A stretch of DNA of 64,000 bases from Solimonas sp. SE-A11 (GTDB lineage Bacteria; Pseudomonadota; Gammaproteobacteria; Nevskiales; Nevskiaceae), in assembly GCF_030345715.1 (NCBI RefSeq), contig NZ_JAUASX010000005.1:62001-126000 (forward strand), written 5' to 3'. A program made the position numbers and the translations under genes. The notes beneath the pieces are model-generated. The model worked only from the letters and a program-made list of their open reading frames with translations. It searched no databases and was not told where the DNA came from. Positions within the stretch are counted from its first letter, which is position 1; each line of letters opens with the position of its first letter. Of this stretch, positions 18,569 through 26,770 are shown piece after piece.

Positions 18569-18735
18569 ATGGAATCAAGGGTTAAGAGGACGCAGCGCGA
18601 TTACACGATGGCCTTTAAGTTGGCGGTTGTGGATCAGGTTGAGAGAGGTGAGATGAGTGGTCGTCAGGCCCAGGATCGGTACGGCATCCAGGGTGCCTCG
18701 ACGGTTCTGAAGTGGGTACGGCGATATGGCCGGCC
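18569..18735 (+). pseudogene. IS3-family transposase OrfA, N-terminal fragment
   Basis: The first about 52 codons (MESRVKRTQRDYTMAFKL to VLKWVRRYGR) match the helix-turn-helix start of IS3-family OrfA: a basic N-terminus, then a region with the QAQDRYGIQG recognition helix. After YGR the similarity stops and the frame runs into unrelated sequence. No OrfB/DDE catalytic domain follows, so this is a dead remnant. A good ribosome site (AAGGAGAG) precedes the ATG. The segment is noticeably less GC-rich than the flanking genes, which supports transfer. The left IS end probably lies between the lon terminator (18508) and the ATG. The right end is lost. Confidence 0.75.
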
Positions 18736-19018
18736 TGCGGCGGGGCGGGCATCGAGCGGGGCAGCATCGACTGGAATCCGCAGACCGGCGAGATCAACGC
18801 CGAAGTGGGCCTCGATACCAATGGCGACTGGCGACTGAGCGACATCCAGGGTAGCGAGCGCATCTACCTAAGCTTGAGCGATGGCAACCTCGTCGTGCGC
18901 GTGGTGGACCTGGAGACCCAGCCCTCGACCGAAGAGCGCCTGGAATTCACCCGCGTCAACAACGACAAGGGCCTGCTTGCGCAGGCCCTGGAGCAAATCC
19001 TTAGCGGCTGCCGGGTAT
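18730..19018 (+). pseudogene. Fragment of an unrecognised gene fused to the IS scar
   Basis: From about 18730 one frame reads as plausible protein (GAGIERGSIDWNPQTGEINA through VVDLETQPSTEERLEFTR to LAQALEQILSGC). It has no start of its own: upstream it merges with the truncated transposase. After about 19018 the frame becomes arginine/alanine-rich noise up to a TGA at 19141-19143. This is best explained as the 3' part of a gene whose 5' end was deleted together with the rest of the IS element. I do not recognise the family; it looks beta-rich and soluble. Confidence 0.5.
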
Positions 19019-19308
19019 CGGCAGCGTCGGCCCCCGCTGGGGGACGGCCACGCTGCTGCCGGTGGGCAACTGCGGCAGCTGGCGCTGACCCTGGAGTGTC
19101 GTCGGACGGACTTCGCCCAGCGAGGGCATCTGGCGCTGCGTGAGGCTCATCGGCATCTCCGTGGGGTTGGTTGACGGCCCCAATGTGCGCGCTTGCACAC
19201 AGGCTGTCTGTAGATAAAGTCTCACGTTGCTGGCACGGGAATTTCGGCCGCCGACGAGCGGTGGCGAATCAGGGGATGAAGTGCGTGGCCGGGGGGCGAC
19301 GCTCCCGA
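19019..19308. other. Non-coding stretch beside the IS scar
   Basis: No convincing gene is visible in these 290 bases. A minus-strand reading of 51 codons (19156 down to 19001, MPMSLTQRQMPSLG...) has a GGAG directly before its ATG and is proline/glutamine-rich, but there is no homology I can name. It could be decayed sequence. Confidence 0.4.
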
Positions 19309-20100
19309 CTAGACCGTCCCGATCTCCGCAGGTGCCTTGAACTGGTCCTTCCAACTGCGCAGCGCGGTGAACACCGCCACGCTGTCCGGCAGGCGGCCGC
19401 CGGACCACTGGCGCGCGGACTGCACCACGGCCGGCATCTCGGTACGCAGGAAGGGGTTGATCTGCTTCTCTAGCGCCAGCGTCGTCGGCAGGCTGGGCTC
19501 GCGGTTGCCGCGCAACGCGCGCACGCGCATCAGCTGGTTGGCGACGGCGCCATTGTCCGGCTCCACCGCGCGGGCGAAGGCGAGGTTGCTCAGCGTGTAC
19601 TCGTGGGTGCAGTACACCAGTGTCTCCGGCGGCAGGGCCGCCAGACGCGAAAGCGAGGAGTGCATCTGCGAGGGTGTGCCCTCGAACAGGCGGCCGCAGC
19701 CGGCCGAGAACAGGGTGTCACCACAGAGCAGGATGCCGGGACTGTAGAAGACGATGTGGCCCAGGGTGTGGCCTGGCACGGCGATGACCTGGAAGGGAGT
19801 GTCCAGCAGGCTGATCCGGTCGCCTTCCTTCAGCAGTTGTGTCAGGCCCGGAATGCGCTTTTCCTCCGCCGCCGGGCCATAGACCGGTATGCCCTTGAAT
19901 TGGCGACAGAGTTCGGCAACGCCACCGATGTGATCGGGGTGCCAGTGGGTGATCGCGATGGCTTGCAGGCTCAGCCCGCGGGCCTCCAGCTCCTTGAGCA
20001 CCGGGGCGGCGTCGCCCGGATCGACCACGACGGCGTGCGAACCCTCCACCAGGGTCCAAAGGTAGTTGTCCTGAAAAGCCGGGATCGGAATGATCTGCAT
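19309..20100 (-). CDS. gloB: Hydroxyacylglutathione hydrolase (glyoxalase II)
   Basis: This 263-residue metallo-beta-lactamase-fold enzyme hydrolyses S-lactoylglutathione to lactate and glutathione, the second step of methylglyoxal detoxification. The metal site THWHPDHIGG (HxHxDH) lies near residue 52, VPGHTLGH and LLCGDTLFSAGCGRLFEG supply further ligands, and CTHEYT carries the last histidine. The C-terminal HAGH domain has LRGNREPSLPTTLALEKQIN and the NPFLR segment. Length is normal. It is divergent from the methyltransferase-rnhA-dnaQ group, a conserved gammaproteobacterial neighbourhood. Confidence 0.96.
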   Translation of the reverse strand: MQIIPIPAFQDNYLWTLVEGSHAVVVDPGDAAPVLKELEARGLSLQAIAITHWHPDHIGGVAELCRQFKGIPVYGPAAEEKRIPGLTQLLKEGDRISLLDTPFQVIAVPGHTLGHIVFYSPGILLCGDTLFSAGCGRLFEGTPSQMHSSLSRLAALPPETLVYCTHEYTLSNLAFARAVEPDNGAVANQLMRVRALRGNREPSLPTTLALEKQINPFLRTEMPAVVQSARQWSGGRLPDSVAVFTALRSWKDQFKAPAEIGTV

Positions 20101-20140
20101 GGCGTATGATCTTGGTGCCTGATCCCGGTCTGGTCAAACC

Positions 20141-20908
20141 ATGCCTTCGCGAGCCCATCTTTCCGGATTGCCGCTGACCCGCCATACGCTGGACCTGTGG
20201 CTGCGTTCACCGCGCGGCCGCCGCCTGCTGGCCCTGCAGGAAAGCGAGGTGCGCCGGGTGCTGCCGGAGGTCTTCGGGCGCCATGTCCTGCAGATCGGCA
20301 GCTGGGGCACGGACAACCAGCTCATCGCCTCGGCGGAGACCCTTCACAAGGCGGTGCTCGGCACGGTCAGCGGCGAGCCCTCCTCGGCGCTGATCGACCC
20401 CGAGCAGCTGCCCCTGATGAGCAAGAGCGTGGACGCCGTGCTGCTGCCGCACACCCTGGAGTTCAGCCGCTCTCCGCACAACGTGCTGCGCGAGGTGAAC
20501 CGGGTACTCAACGACCGCGGGCGCCTGGTGGTCCTGGGCTTCAGTCCCTGGAGCATCTGGTCGCTGCGCGGCCTGCTGGGCCTGCGCTATCGCGCCTTCC
20601 CGGCGGGTGCGCGCTACCATGCCGCCGGCCGCATCTGTGACTGGTTGGAACTGCTGGACTTCGAGGTCACCGAAATCCGCCGCTTCGGCGTCGGCTTCCC
20701 GTGGCTGGAGCCGCGCACCGCGGGCGGCCCCTGGAGCCTCGGCGCCCTGCTGTCGCCGCTGTCGGATGCCTACATGCTGGTGGCGCGCAAGCGCGTCATC
20801 CCGATCAATTTCATCGGACGCGCGCAGCGGGCCCAGGTCAAGCCGCTGGTCGGCGTGGCCGCCCCTGCGGCACAATCGCAAGCCTCTTTGGAAAAGCATC
20901 CGACGTGA
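20141..20908 (+). CDS. SAM-dependent methyltransferase, YafS-like
   Basis: This 255-residue class I methyltransferase has a modified glycine loop ([12 protein letters not shown], about residues 49-60), an acidic strand ending at [15 protein letters not shown], and the post-motif [18 protein letters not shown]. It lies between gloB and rnhA, the position of E. coli yafS, which supports orthology. The substrate is unknown. Its TGA overlaps the GTG of rnhA, so expression is coupled. The C-terminal about 35 residues are low-complexity. Confidence 0.8.
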   Translation: MPSRAHLSGLPLTRHTLDLWLRSPRGRRLLALQESEVRRVLPEVFGRHVLQIGSWGTDNQLIASAETLHKAVLGTVSGEPSSALIDPEQLPLMSKSVDAVLLPHTLEFSRSPHNVLREVNRVLNDRGRLVVLGFSPWSIWSLRGLLGLRYRAFPAGARYHAAGRICDWLELLDFEVTEIRRFGVGFPWLEPRTAGGPWSLGALLSPLSDAYMLVARKRVIPINFIGRAQRAQVKPLVGVAAPAAQSQASLEKHPT

Positions 20909-21363
20909 AGCAGATCGTGATTCATACCGACGGCGCCTGCAGGGGCAATCCCGGGCCCGGCGGCTGGGGTGCCTTGCTGGAGTACAACGGTACCCGCAAG
21001 GACCTCAAGGGCGGCGAAGCCCTGACCACCAACAACCGCATGGAGCTGATGGCCGCCATCAGCGCGCTGGAAGCATTGCGCGAGACCTGCTCCGTGCAGC
21101 TCTATACCGACTCGGTCTACGTGCGCTCCGGCCTGCTGGAATGGCTGCCGGGCTGGAAGAAGCGCGGCTGGAAGACGGCCGACAAGAAGCCGGTGAAGAA
21201 CCAGGACCTGTGGCAGCGCCTGGACGCCGCCGCCTCACGTCACCAGGTGGAATGGCACTGGGTCAAGGGCCATGCCGGCCACCCCGGCAACGAGGCGGCG
21301 GACCGCTTGGCCAACCAGGGTATCGACGAACTGCTGGAGCAGCAGAAGGGCGCGGCGGCATGA
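20905..21363 (+). CDS. rnhA: Ribonuclease HI
   Basis: RNase HI (152 residues) cuts the RNA strand of RNA-DNA hybrids, clearing R-loops and primers. The four catalytic acidic residues are present: D9 in [17 protein letters not shown] in NNRMELMA, D in [11 protein letters not shown], and D in GNEAADRLA. The basic handle ([20 protein letters not shown]) is present. The start is a GTG overlapping the methyltransferase stop (GTGA). The stop overlaps the dnaQ ATG (ATGA), so three genes are chained by overlap. Confidence 0.97.
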   Translation: MKQIVIHTDGACRGNPGPGGWGALLEYNGTRKDLKGGEALTTNNRMELMAAISALEALRETCSVQLYTDSVYVRSGLLEWLPGWKKRGWKTADKKPVKNQDLWQRLDAAASRHQVEWHWVKGHAGHPGNEAADRLANQGIDELLEQQKGAAA

Positions 21364-22085
21364 GCGCCGTCCTCAAGCGCCAGGTCATCCTCGATACGGA
21401 AACCACCGGCCTGGAGGCCAGCCAGGGCCATCGCATCATCGAGGTTGGCTGCATCGAGCTGGTCGGCCGCCGCTATACCCAGAACAACTTCCACCGGTAC
21501 ATCAACCCGGAGCGCGAGATCGACCGCGGCGCCATCGAGGTGCACGGCATCACCAACGAATCCCTGGCCGACAAGCCGAAGTTCTTCGAGCTGGCCAAGG
21601 AACTCTGGGATTACCTGGAGGGCGCGGAGCTGATCATCCACAACGCAGCCTTCGACATCGGCTTCCTCAACGCCGAGTTCGGTCGCGTAGGCTTCACCCG
21701 GCGCATCGACGAGGTCTGCGAGGTGACCGACACGGTCGCCATGGCGCGCAAGATGCACCCCGGCCAGCGAGTCAGCCTGGACGCGTTGTGCAAGCGCTAC
21801 GAGGTGGACAACTCCGGCCGCGACCTGCACGGCGCCTTGCTCGATGCCCGTCTGCTGGCCGACGTCTACCTGTCCATGACCGGTGGCCAGAACCGGCTGA
21901 TGCTGGACAGCGGCGAAAGCGGTGGCATATCGCGCTCGCGCTTCGTCGAACTGCTCGGCGCCAGCACGGCTTCGCTGCCGGTGCTGTCGCCGGACGAGAC
22001 CGAACAGGCCGCACACCTGGCCAAGCTCAAGAAGCTGGCCGACAAGGGCAAGTGCATCTGGGCCAGCGAGCTCCCCGCCGCCTGA
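21360..22085 (+). CDS. dnaQ: DNA polymerase III epsilon subunit (3'-5' proofreading exonuclease)
   Basis: This 241-residue DEDDh exonuclease proofreads replication. Exo I is ILDTETTGL, Exo II is [13 protein letters not shown], and Exo III is [15 protein letters not shown] with the catalytic histidine. The C-terminal part after about residue 185 is the flexible segment that binds the alpha subunit; a weak clamp-like stretch ([10 protein letters not shown]) occurs there. The ATG overlaps the rnhA stop. An 8-bp stem (CCCGCCGC / GCGGCGGG, 22074-22093) spans the stop codon and may help end transcription. Confidence 0.96.
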   Translation: MSAVLKRQVILDTETTGLEASQGHRIIEVGCIELVGRRYTQNNFHRYINPEREIDRGAIEVHGITNESLADKPKFFELAKELWDYLEGAELIIHNAAFDIGFLNAEFGRVGFTRRIDEVCEVTDTVAMARKMHPGQRVSLDALCKRYEVDNSGRDLHGALLDARLLADVYLSMTGGQNRLMLDSGESGGISRSRFVELLGASTASLPVLSPDETEQAAHLAKLKKLADKGKCIWASELPAA

Positions 22086-22101
22086 GCGGCGGGCACTCGG
22101 A

Positions 22102-22709
22102 TCAGCGCAGGTCCAGCATCACCGGCCGCCAGCGCCAGCCGGCGCCGGTCACCAACTCTACCAGCGGCCGGCGCATCTCCTCGATGTCGAAGCGCCAGGC
22201 GTAGGCCAGGTCGCGGGTCGGGCGCCCATCGCGGATCTGCAGGCCCAGCAGGCTCTGCGTGCGCCGTTCGAAGAAGCAGATGCCCCACTGGCCTGGTAGC
22301 GCAGCCCGGCTTCGCCGCGGCCTGCCGAGGCACCGAAAGCCGCATGGAACTCGCGGACCCGGACCTCGGCGCGAGCCTCGTCCAGCTGCAGACGATACCG
22401 CAGCAGCCGGCGCAGGCGGAGCGCCCGCGTCAGGTCCAGCCAGGTGGCGTCGGCGTAGCGCCATTCTGCGATCAGCTCGTCCGGCCGCTCGCCGGGCGCC
22501 AGCGTGAATGGCAGGTCCTCGCCTGCGAGCCGCAGCAATCGCTGGCGCAGCGCCGCCACCGGCAGCACCGGTACATCCGCTGCCGGTGCGTGGCTCGCCG
22601 CCCAGGCCGACAGACGCAGGAATGTCCAGGCGACGAACACGGTGCAGGCCAGCACGCCAGCCAGCAGCGGCAATGGGGGCAAGCCGGGCGCAGCCGCAGC
22701 CGTTTCCAC
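22102..22709 (-). pseudogene. Membrane-anchored unknown protein, interrupted by a -1 frameshift
   Basis: The gene starts at 22709 (METAAAAPGLPPLPLL...) with one membrane segment near residues 14-34 and continues as credible protein to LRYQ near 22290. There the frame must shift to continue as QWGICFFERRTQSLLGLQ... to the stop at 22102. In the assembled order the two halves make one protein of about 202 residues: anchor, then a soluble domain. One base, probably a G in CAGGCCAG, is missing. This could be a real mutation or a sequencing error. I do not recognise the family. Confidence 0.6.
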
Positions 22710-22715
22710 GGGCGG

Positions 22716-23170
22716 TTAGGGCGCCGCTGCCGCCTGGCGGGAGGCCTTCAGGCGCCGTTCGAGCGTTCCCCGGTCAGCTGCCGTGACCTTCAGCAGCCGC
22801 CGGCCGTCCAGGGCGTGGAAGCCGGCATGGCCGGCGTCCTGGCTGAGCACGCCGCTGTAGCCGGATAGCATGGCCAGCGGTTGCGGCTGGTTCTGGTATT
22901 CCGTCAGGAAGCTCAGTCGTGGCTGGGCCTCACCGTCATAGATGATCTCCAGAACCTGACTGCCAACGGCAAGGATCGACAGCAGGGCCCGGCGCGCGTC
23001 CAGGATGCCGCGGGTCAGGTCGGTGACCTGCAAGGCTGTGTCCGCGGTGGGTTGCGGGAAATGCTCGGCTGCCGGGGCAGGGGCCGCCGCCCGTGGCAGG
23101 TATTGCGGAAACAGCCCGAAAGCCAGAAATGCGGCAGCACCACGAGGCCGAAGAAGGGCCCGAAGAACAC
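22716..23170 (-). pseudogene. Small membrane-anchored unknown protein, frameshifted
   Basis: A GTG at 23170-23168 overlapping the stop of the next gene upstream opens VFFGPFFGLVVLPHFWL, a membrane segment. Near 23115 one base (in a G run, TCGGGCTG) must be added to reach LFPQYLPRAAAPAPAAEHFP, after which the frame runs cleanly to a TGA at 22716-22718. The soluble part (LQVTDLTRGILDARRALLSI ... GHAGFHALDGRRLLKVTA) looks like a real domain of about 100 residues. Without the repair the only start is a TTG at 23033, leaving no anchor. The family is unknown. Confidence 0.55.
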
Positions 23171-23355
23171 TACCGGGCGCGCATCATCGCCAGCAGCAAT
23201 GCCAGCACCGCGCCGCCGCTGAGCGCCAGACCGGTCATCACCAGCACCTGCGGTTGGTCCGCCGGCCCGCCGCGCATCCAGGCGGCTGTCAGCACGCCAA
23301 GGCCCGCCAGCAGGTAGGCAGCCACCAGGCATTGTGCGATCGGTCGGGTTTGCAT
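23170..23355 (-). CDS. Small two-helix membrane protein
   Basis: This 61-residue protein (start MQTRPIAQCLVAAYLLAGLG) has two hydrophobic segments, about residues 8-26 and 38-57, with a short linker. It is probably an inner-membrane hairpin. Its TAG shares a G with the GTG of the following gene, so the two are coupled. An ATG further upstream (23394) is in frame but adds only a charged leader (MVQMESEHVTGVK). I do not recognise the family. Confidence 0.55.
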   Translation of the reverse strand: MQTRPIAQCLVAAYLLAGLGVLTAAWMRGGPADQPQVLVMTGLALSGGAVLALLLAMMRAR

Positions 23356-23456
23356 CTTGACCCCCGTGACGTGCTCCGATTCCATCTGGACCATAGGAAA
23401 GCGCGGCGGGTCTGTGGCATAAACCCTTCATAACGACACTAACGGGGGACCTGCGG

Positions 23457-24713
23457 ATGCAGTCCTGGGCTGAAATCCTGGCGGATGTGCAAGCGAACTG
23501 GCTGATCTACGCCTCCATGCCCTTTGTGGCGGCGCTGATCGGCTACATCACCAAGCTGGTGGCGATCCGCATGATGTTCGAGCCCATCGAGTTCCTCGGC
23601 ATCAAGCCCTACCTGGGCTGGCAGGGCATCGTGCCGCGCAAGGCGGCGATCATGGCCAGCATCGCCTGCGACACCATGACCCAGCGCCTGCTCAAGCCGC
23701 AGGACATCTTCGGCCGCCTGGACCCGGACCAGATCGCTCGCGAGATCGAGGGGCCGCTGCTGGCGCAGGTCGAGAAGATCACCCACGAGGTGGCCTCGCA
23801 CTACTCGCCGGGCCTGTGGGAAGCGGCGCCGGATTCCGTGCGCCAGGCCATCATCCGCCGCATCCAGGCAGAGGCGCCCAACATCGTGCGCCAGATGATG
23901 GTGGACCTGAAGAACAACATCGACGACATGTTCGACCTCACGGACATGGTCGTGCGCGCCCTGATGCGTGACAAGCGCCTGCTCAACCGCATCTTCCAGG
24001 AGGCCGGGCACGAGGAGTTCCGCTTCATCGCCCGCTCCGGCATCTACTTCGGCTTCATCATCGGCTGCGTGCAGGCGGTGACCTGGGCGCTGACGCACAG
24101 CCCCTGGGTCATGCCGCTGTTCGGCGGTTTCACCGGCTGGTTCACCGACTGGCTGGCCCTGAAGATGATCTTCTATCCGAAGAAGCCTACGAAGTACCTC
24201 GGCCTGTTTACCTGGCAGGGCCTGTTCCTCAAGCGTCGCAAGGAAGTGGCCGCCGAGTACGGCGCGCTGATCGCCGCCGAGGTGGTCACGCCGCGCAACG
24301 TGCTGGAGGCGGTGCTGCGTGGCCCGTTCTCCGACCGCCTGTTCCACATGGTGACCAAGCAGGTGCAGAAGTCCATCGACGAGCAGGCCGGCATCGTCCG
24401 CCGCGTCGTCATGTTCGCCGTAGGCAGCCGCCAGTACCGCGACATGAAGCAGATGATCGCCGACAAGATCGTCGAGACCCTGCCCGAGACGCTGCGCCAC
24501 ATGGAAGGCTACGTCGGCACCGCCATGGACCTGCGCGGCACCCTGACCGTCAAGATGCAGGAACTGACCGAGGACGAGTTCGAGGCGCTGCTGCGTCCCG
24601 CCTTCCAGCAGGACGAGTGGATCCTGATCACCGTCGGCGCCGTGCTTGGCTTCCTGGTCGGCGAGATGCAGGTGCAGGTGATGCTGCACCTGGGGTCGAT
24701 ACCCGGGCGCTGA
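23457..24713 (+). CDS. DUF445 family membrane protein
   Basis: This 418-residue protein fits DUF445 (YheB-like). It has an N-terminal helix (about residues 15-40) with GYITKLVAIRMMFEPIEFLG, repeated in diverged form as GWFTDWLALKMIFYPKKP around residue 230. A large amphipathic region lies between the copies, and a C-terminal membrane segment at about residues 385-410. The repeated NxxAIxMMFxP-type unit is the family hallmark. The function is unknown. The gene runs towards the Abi-alpha-like gene, and the REP-like palindrome between them probably ends both transcripts. Confidence 0.88.
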   Translation: MQSWAEILADVQANWLIYASMPFVAALIGYITKLVAIRMMFEPIEFLGIKPYLGWQGIVPRKAAIMASIACDTMTQRLLKPQDIFGRLDPDQIAREIEGPLLAQVEKITHEVASHYSPGLWEAAPDSVRQAIIRRIQAEAPNIVRQMMVDLKNNIDDMFDLTDMVVRALMRDKRLLNRIFQEAGHEEFRFIARSGIYFGFIIGCVQAVTWALTHSPWVMPLFGGFTGWFTDWLALKMIFYPKKPTKYLGLFTWQGLFLKRRKEVAAEYGALIAAEVVTPRNVLEAVLRGPFSDRLFHMVTKQVQKSIDEQAGIVRRVVMFAVGSRQYRDMKQMIADKIVETLPETLRHMEGYVGTAMDLRGTLTVKMQELTEDEFEALLRPAFQQDEWILITVGAVLGFLVGEMQVQVMLHLGSIPGR

Positions 24714-24721
24714 AGCGAGCA

Positions 24722-24780
24722 TGTAGGAGCCAGCTTGCTGGCGACCCTTGCCGAGAGTCGCCAGCAAGCTGGCTCCTACA
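24722..24780. repeat. REP-like palindromic element
   Basis: Perfect 24-bp inverted repeats (left arm starts TGTAGGAGCCAGCTTGCTGG, right arm ends in CTCCTACA) flank an 11-base loop. The sequence style TGTAGGAGC...GCTCCTACA is that of the REP elements common in pseudomonads. It fills the gap between two convergent genes and could act as a bidirectional terminator. Confidence 0.85.
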
Positions 24781-24789
24781 GATGAGGGC

Positions 24790-25629
24790 CTACTTGCCCG
24801 CCGCCGCCAGCTTGGGCTGGCTGCTGGCCCCGCCGCAGGCGCGCCACAGCTGCTGGCCCGTCACGCTCAGGCGCAAGGTCTCGCGCGTGATCTTCGCGCG
24901 CTGGCGCGGCTTGGACTCGATGCTGGCGATGGTCTGGCGCATCTCACTGCTGTTCTCGATCAGCTGGTATTGCACCAGCAGCTGCGGATCCTCCGGGCCG
25001 AACTCGATCAGGCCCAGGCGGCGCAGGCGGCCGATGTAATAGTGGCCGGACTCGTGCAGCGAGGCGCCGGCGCTCTTGGCCACCGCATTGACGTTTTCCA
25101 TCACCAGCGTGCGCGACTGGGCCGAGCCCAGCAGGGTGCCACTGTGCAGCTGGATCACCGCGTGGCGCGCGCCATCTGACAGGAAGGAGATGATGCGGGC
25201 CTCGTCCGGCACCAGTTCGCGCAGGATCGCGGCAAACAGGTAGTCGTAGGCCTGGGGCTTGGTCTGGTCCACCGCCTGCTGCAGCAGGTCGGCGAACATG
25301 CGCGACGGCGGCTGCGGCAAGGGCAGCATGTAGGTGCGCTCGACCTTGGGTTTGCGTGGCCGGGCGCCGCCGCCGGCAGCGCCCGCGGAGCTGCCTTCAC
25401 CGGCCGGCGGCTCGTCCTCGGCGGCCCGTTCCATGCGGTCCTTCAGCGTCGCAAACAGCGCCTTCTCGGCGCGGCGCAGCTGCTCCTGCGCAATGTCCGC
25501 GCCGGGCAGGCGGCTGAGGAAGCTGGCGGCGAATCGGCCGGCGCGGCGTGCGTTGGCGGCGGCGCCATCGTTGATCGCCAGGGCGCGGCCGGCGGTGCTG
25601 TCTTCCTGGTTCGGGTCTTTGGCGCTCAC
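24790..25629 (-). CDS. Abi-alpha / DUF4393-like protein
   Basis: This 279-residue cytosolic protein has a disordered N-terminal third and a helical core from about residue 110. The segment LVPDEARIISFLSDG, followed by a GLIEFGPED..LLVQYQLIENS region, resembles DUF4393 (Abi-alpha), a family named after an abortive-infection protein but also common as an ordinary chromosomal gene. The GTG start at 25629 is preceded by AGAGGC at proper spacing; a TTG start 16 codons upstream is less likely. The match rests on a short motif, so moderate confidence. No toxin or phage genes are near. Confidence 0.55.
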   Translation of the reverse strand: MSAKDPNQEDSTAGRALAINDGAAANARRAGRFAASFLSRLPGADIAQEQLRRAEKALFATLKDRMERAAEDEPPAGEGSSAGAAGGGARPRKPKVERTYMLPLPQPPSRMFADLLQQAVDQTKPQAYDYLFAAILRELVPDEARIISFLSDGARHAVIQLHSGTLLGSAQSRTLVMENVNAVAKSAGASLHESGHYYIGRLRRLGLIEFGPEDPQLLVQYQLIENSSEMRQTIASIESKPRQRAKITRETLRLSVTGQQLWRACGGASSQPKLAAAGK

Positions 25630-25746
25630 TCGAAAGCCTCTGGATGCGGATGCGGATGCAGCTAGTGTCCGCTGCAAGCATACGTCAGGTGAATGGCCCT
25701 GCGGCCGGGCCCGAGGGTCCGATCCCCCACACCTGGCCGCGTGGGC

Positions 25747-26703
25747 CTAGGGCTTGCGGGCTAGCGCGGTGACGACCTCGAAGTACGGCGGACGGCTCTC
25801 TCGCGAGGTCACTCGGCAGTTCTCCACCGAGAAGCCAGCCGTCTCCAGCAGGCGCTGCAGCTTGGCCGGCTGCAGCCCGAGGTTGACGTGATCGTAGGCC
25901 TGCATCGCGGCCTCATGCCGGTGGGCGTTGAGCGCGGCCACCACCAGCCGGCCGCCGCGGCGCAGCAGGCGGAAGGTCTCGGACAGCAGCTTGTCGGGTG
26001 TACGGGTATAGGCCAGCGCATGCATCGCGAAGACGTGGTCGGCGCTGGCATGGGGCAGGGGGATGGCATGCATGTCCGCCTCGTGGAAATGCACGTTGCG
26101 GAATGGCACCAGGCGCTTGCGGGCGGCGGCGATCACGGCAGGGCTGATGTCCACGCAGGCGACGCTGCGCGCGCGCTCGGCGATCAGTTCCGCCAGCACG
26201 CCGTCTCCGCTACCGACATCGATTACATCGCCCAGGTCCAGCAGGCCGATCAGGGCGCGCGCCGTCGCTTCCCAGGTGCGCCCGGGCGAGTAATGCAGCT
26301 CCATGCGGCCGGCCACCGACTCCGCCCAGGTCTGTCCCGGCGTGCGGCTTCGCAGCACTTCCTCGGCACGTTCGCGGTCCAGCCGCAGCTGTGCGTCGTC
26401 CAGGCGCTCGCGCAGCAGTTCCCACAGCTCGCCCACGGCGCCGGCGACGCCGGCGCCTGAATAGAGCGCGGAGCTGCCGCTGCGCTTGTCCTGTACCAGG
26501 CCGGCCCGCTTGAGCCGGGCCAGGTGGGTGGACACGCGGCTCTGCGCCAAACCGGTGATGCCGGTCAGCTCCGCCACGCTCAACTCATGGGTCTCCAGCA
26601 GCAGCAGCAGGCGCAGGCGGCTGGCGTCGGCCAGCAGGCTGCAGACCTCGGTACTTTGTTCCAGTGACAGTGTCATGCGGATAGGCGGATGATTTCCCGC
26701 CAT
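25747..26703 (-). CDS. ArsR-type regulator fused to a SAM methyltransferase
   Basis: This 318-residue protein has two domains. Residues about 10-95 form an ArsR winged helix (LADASRLRLLLLLETHELSV, TGLAQSRVSTHLARLKRAGL) without the CxC metal site of classical ArsR. Residues about 135-310 form a class I methyltransferase with motif I VIDVGSGDGVLAEL, an acidic CVDIS and RRGGRLVVAALN. Such fusions occur in proteobacteria, often near methionine-cycle genes and so possibly sensing SAM or homocysteine; none is adjacent here. The start could also be the ATG at 26676 (MTLSLEQ). Ligand and targets are not known. Confidence 0.85.
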   Translation of the reverse strand: MAGNHPPIRMTLSLEQSTEVCSLLADASRLRLLLLLETHELSVAELTGITGLAQSRVSTHLARLKRAGLVQDKRSGSSALYSGAGVAGAVGELWELLRERLDDAQLRLDRERAEEVLRSRTPGQTWAESVAGRMELHYSPGRTWEATARALIGLLDLGDVIDVGSGDGVLAELIAERARSVACVDISPAVIAAARKRLVPFRNVHFHEADMHAIPLPHASADHVFAMHALAYTRTPDKLLSETFRLLRRGGRLVVAALNAHRHEAAMQAYDHVNLGLQPAKLQRLLETAGFSVENCRVTSRESRPPYFEVVTALARKP

Positions 26704-26726
26704 TAGACGTGAGCCGGGGACACAAA

Positions 26727-26757
26727 AAAAGCCCGCCGGGGGTGCCGGCGGGCTTTT
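26727..26757 (-). terminator. Rho-independent terminator of the histone-like gene
   Basis: A perfect 13-bp stem (AAAAGCCCGCCGG / CCGGCGGGCTTTT) with a 5-base loop is followed, on the minus strand, by a run of seven T. It lies 14 bases after the stop of the H1-like gene. Confidence 0.85.
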
Positions 26758-26770
26758 CAGGTACCGCGGC

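Noticed and set aside
19001-19156. 51-codon minus-strand ORF with GGAG before its ATG
   Set aside because: Too short and of unknown family; lies in the IS scar. Kept only as part of the non-coding entry.
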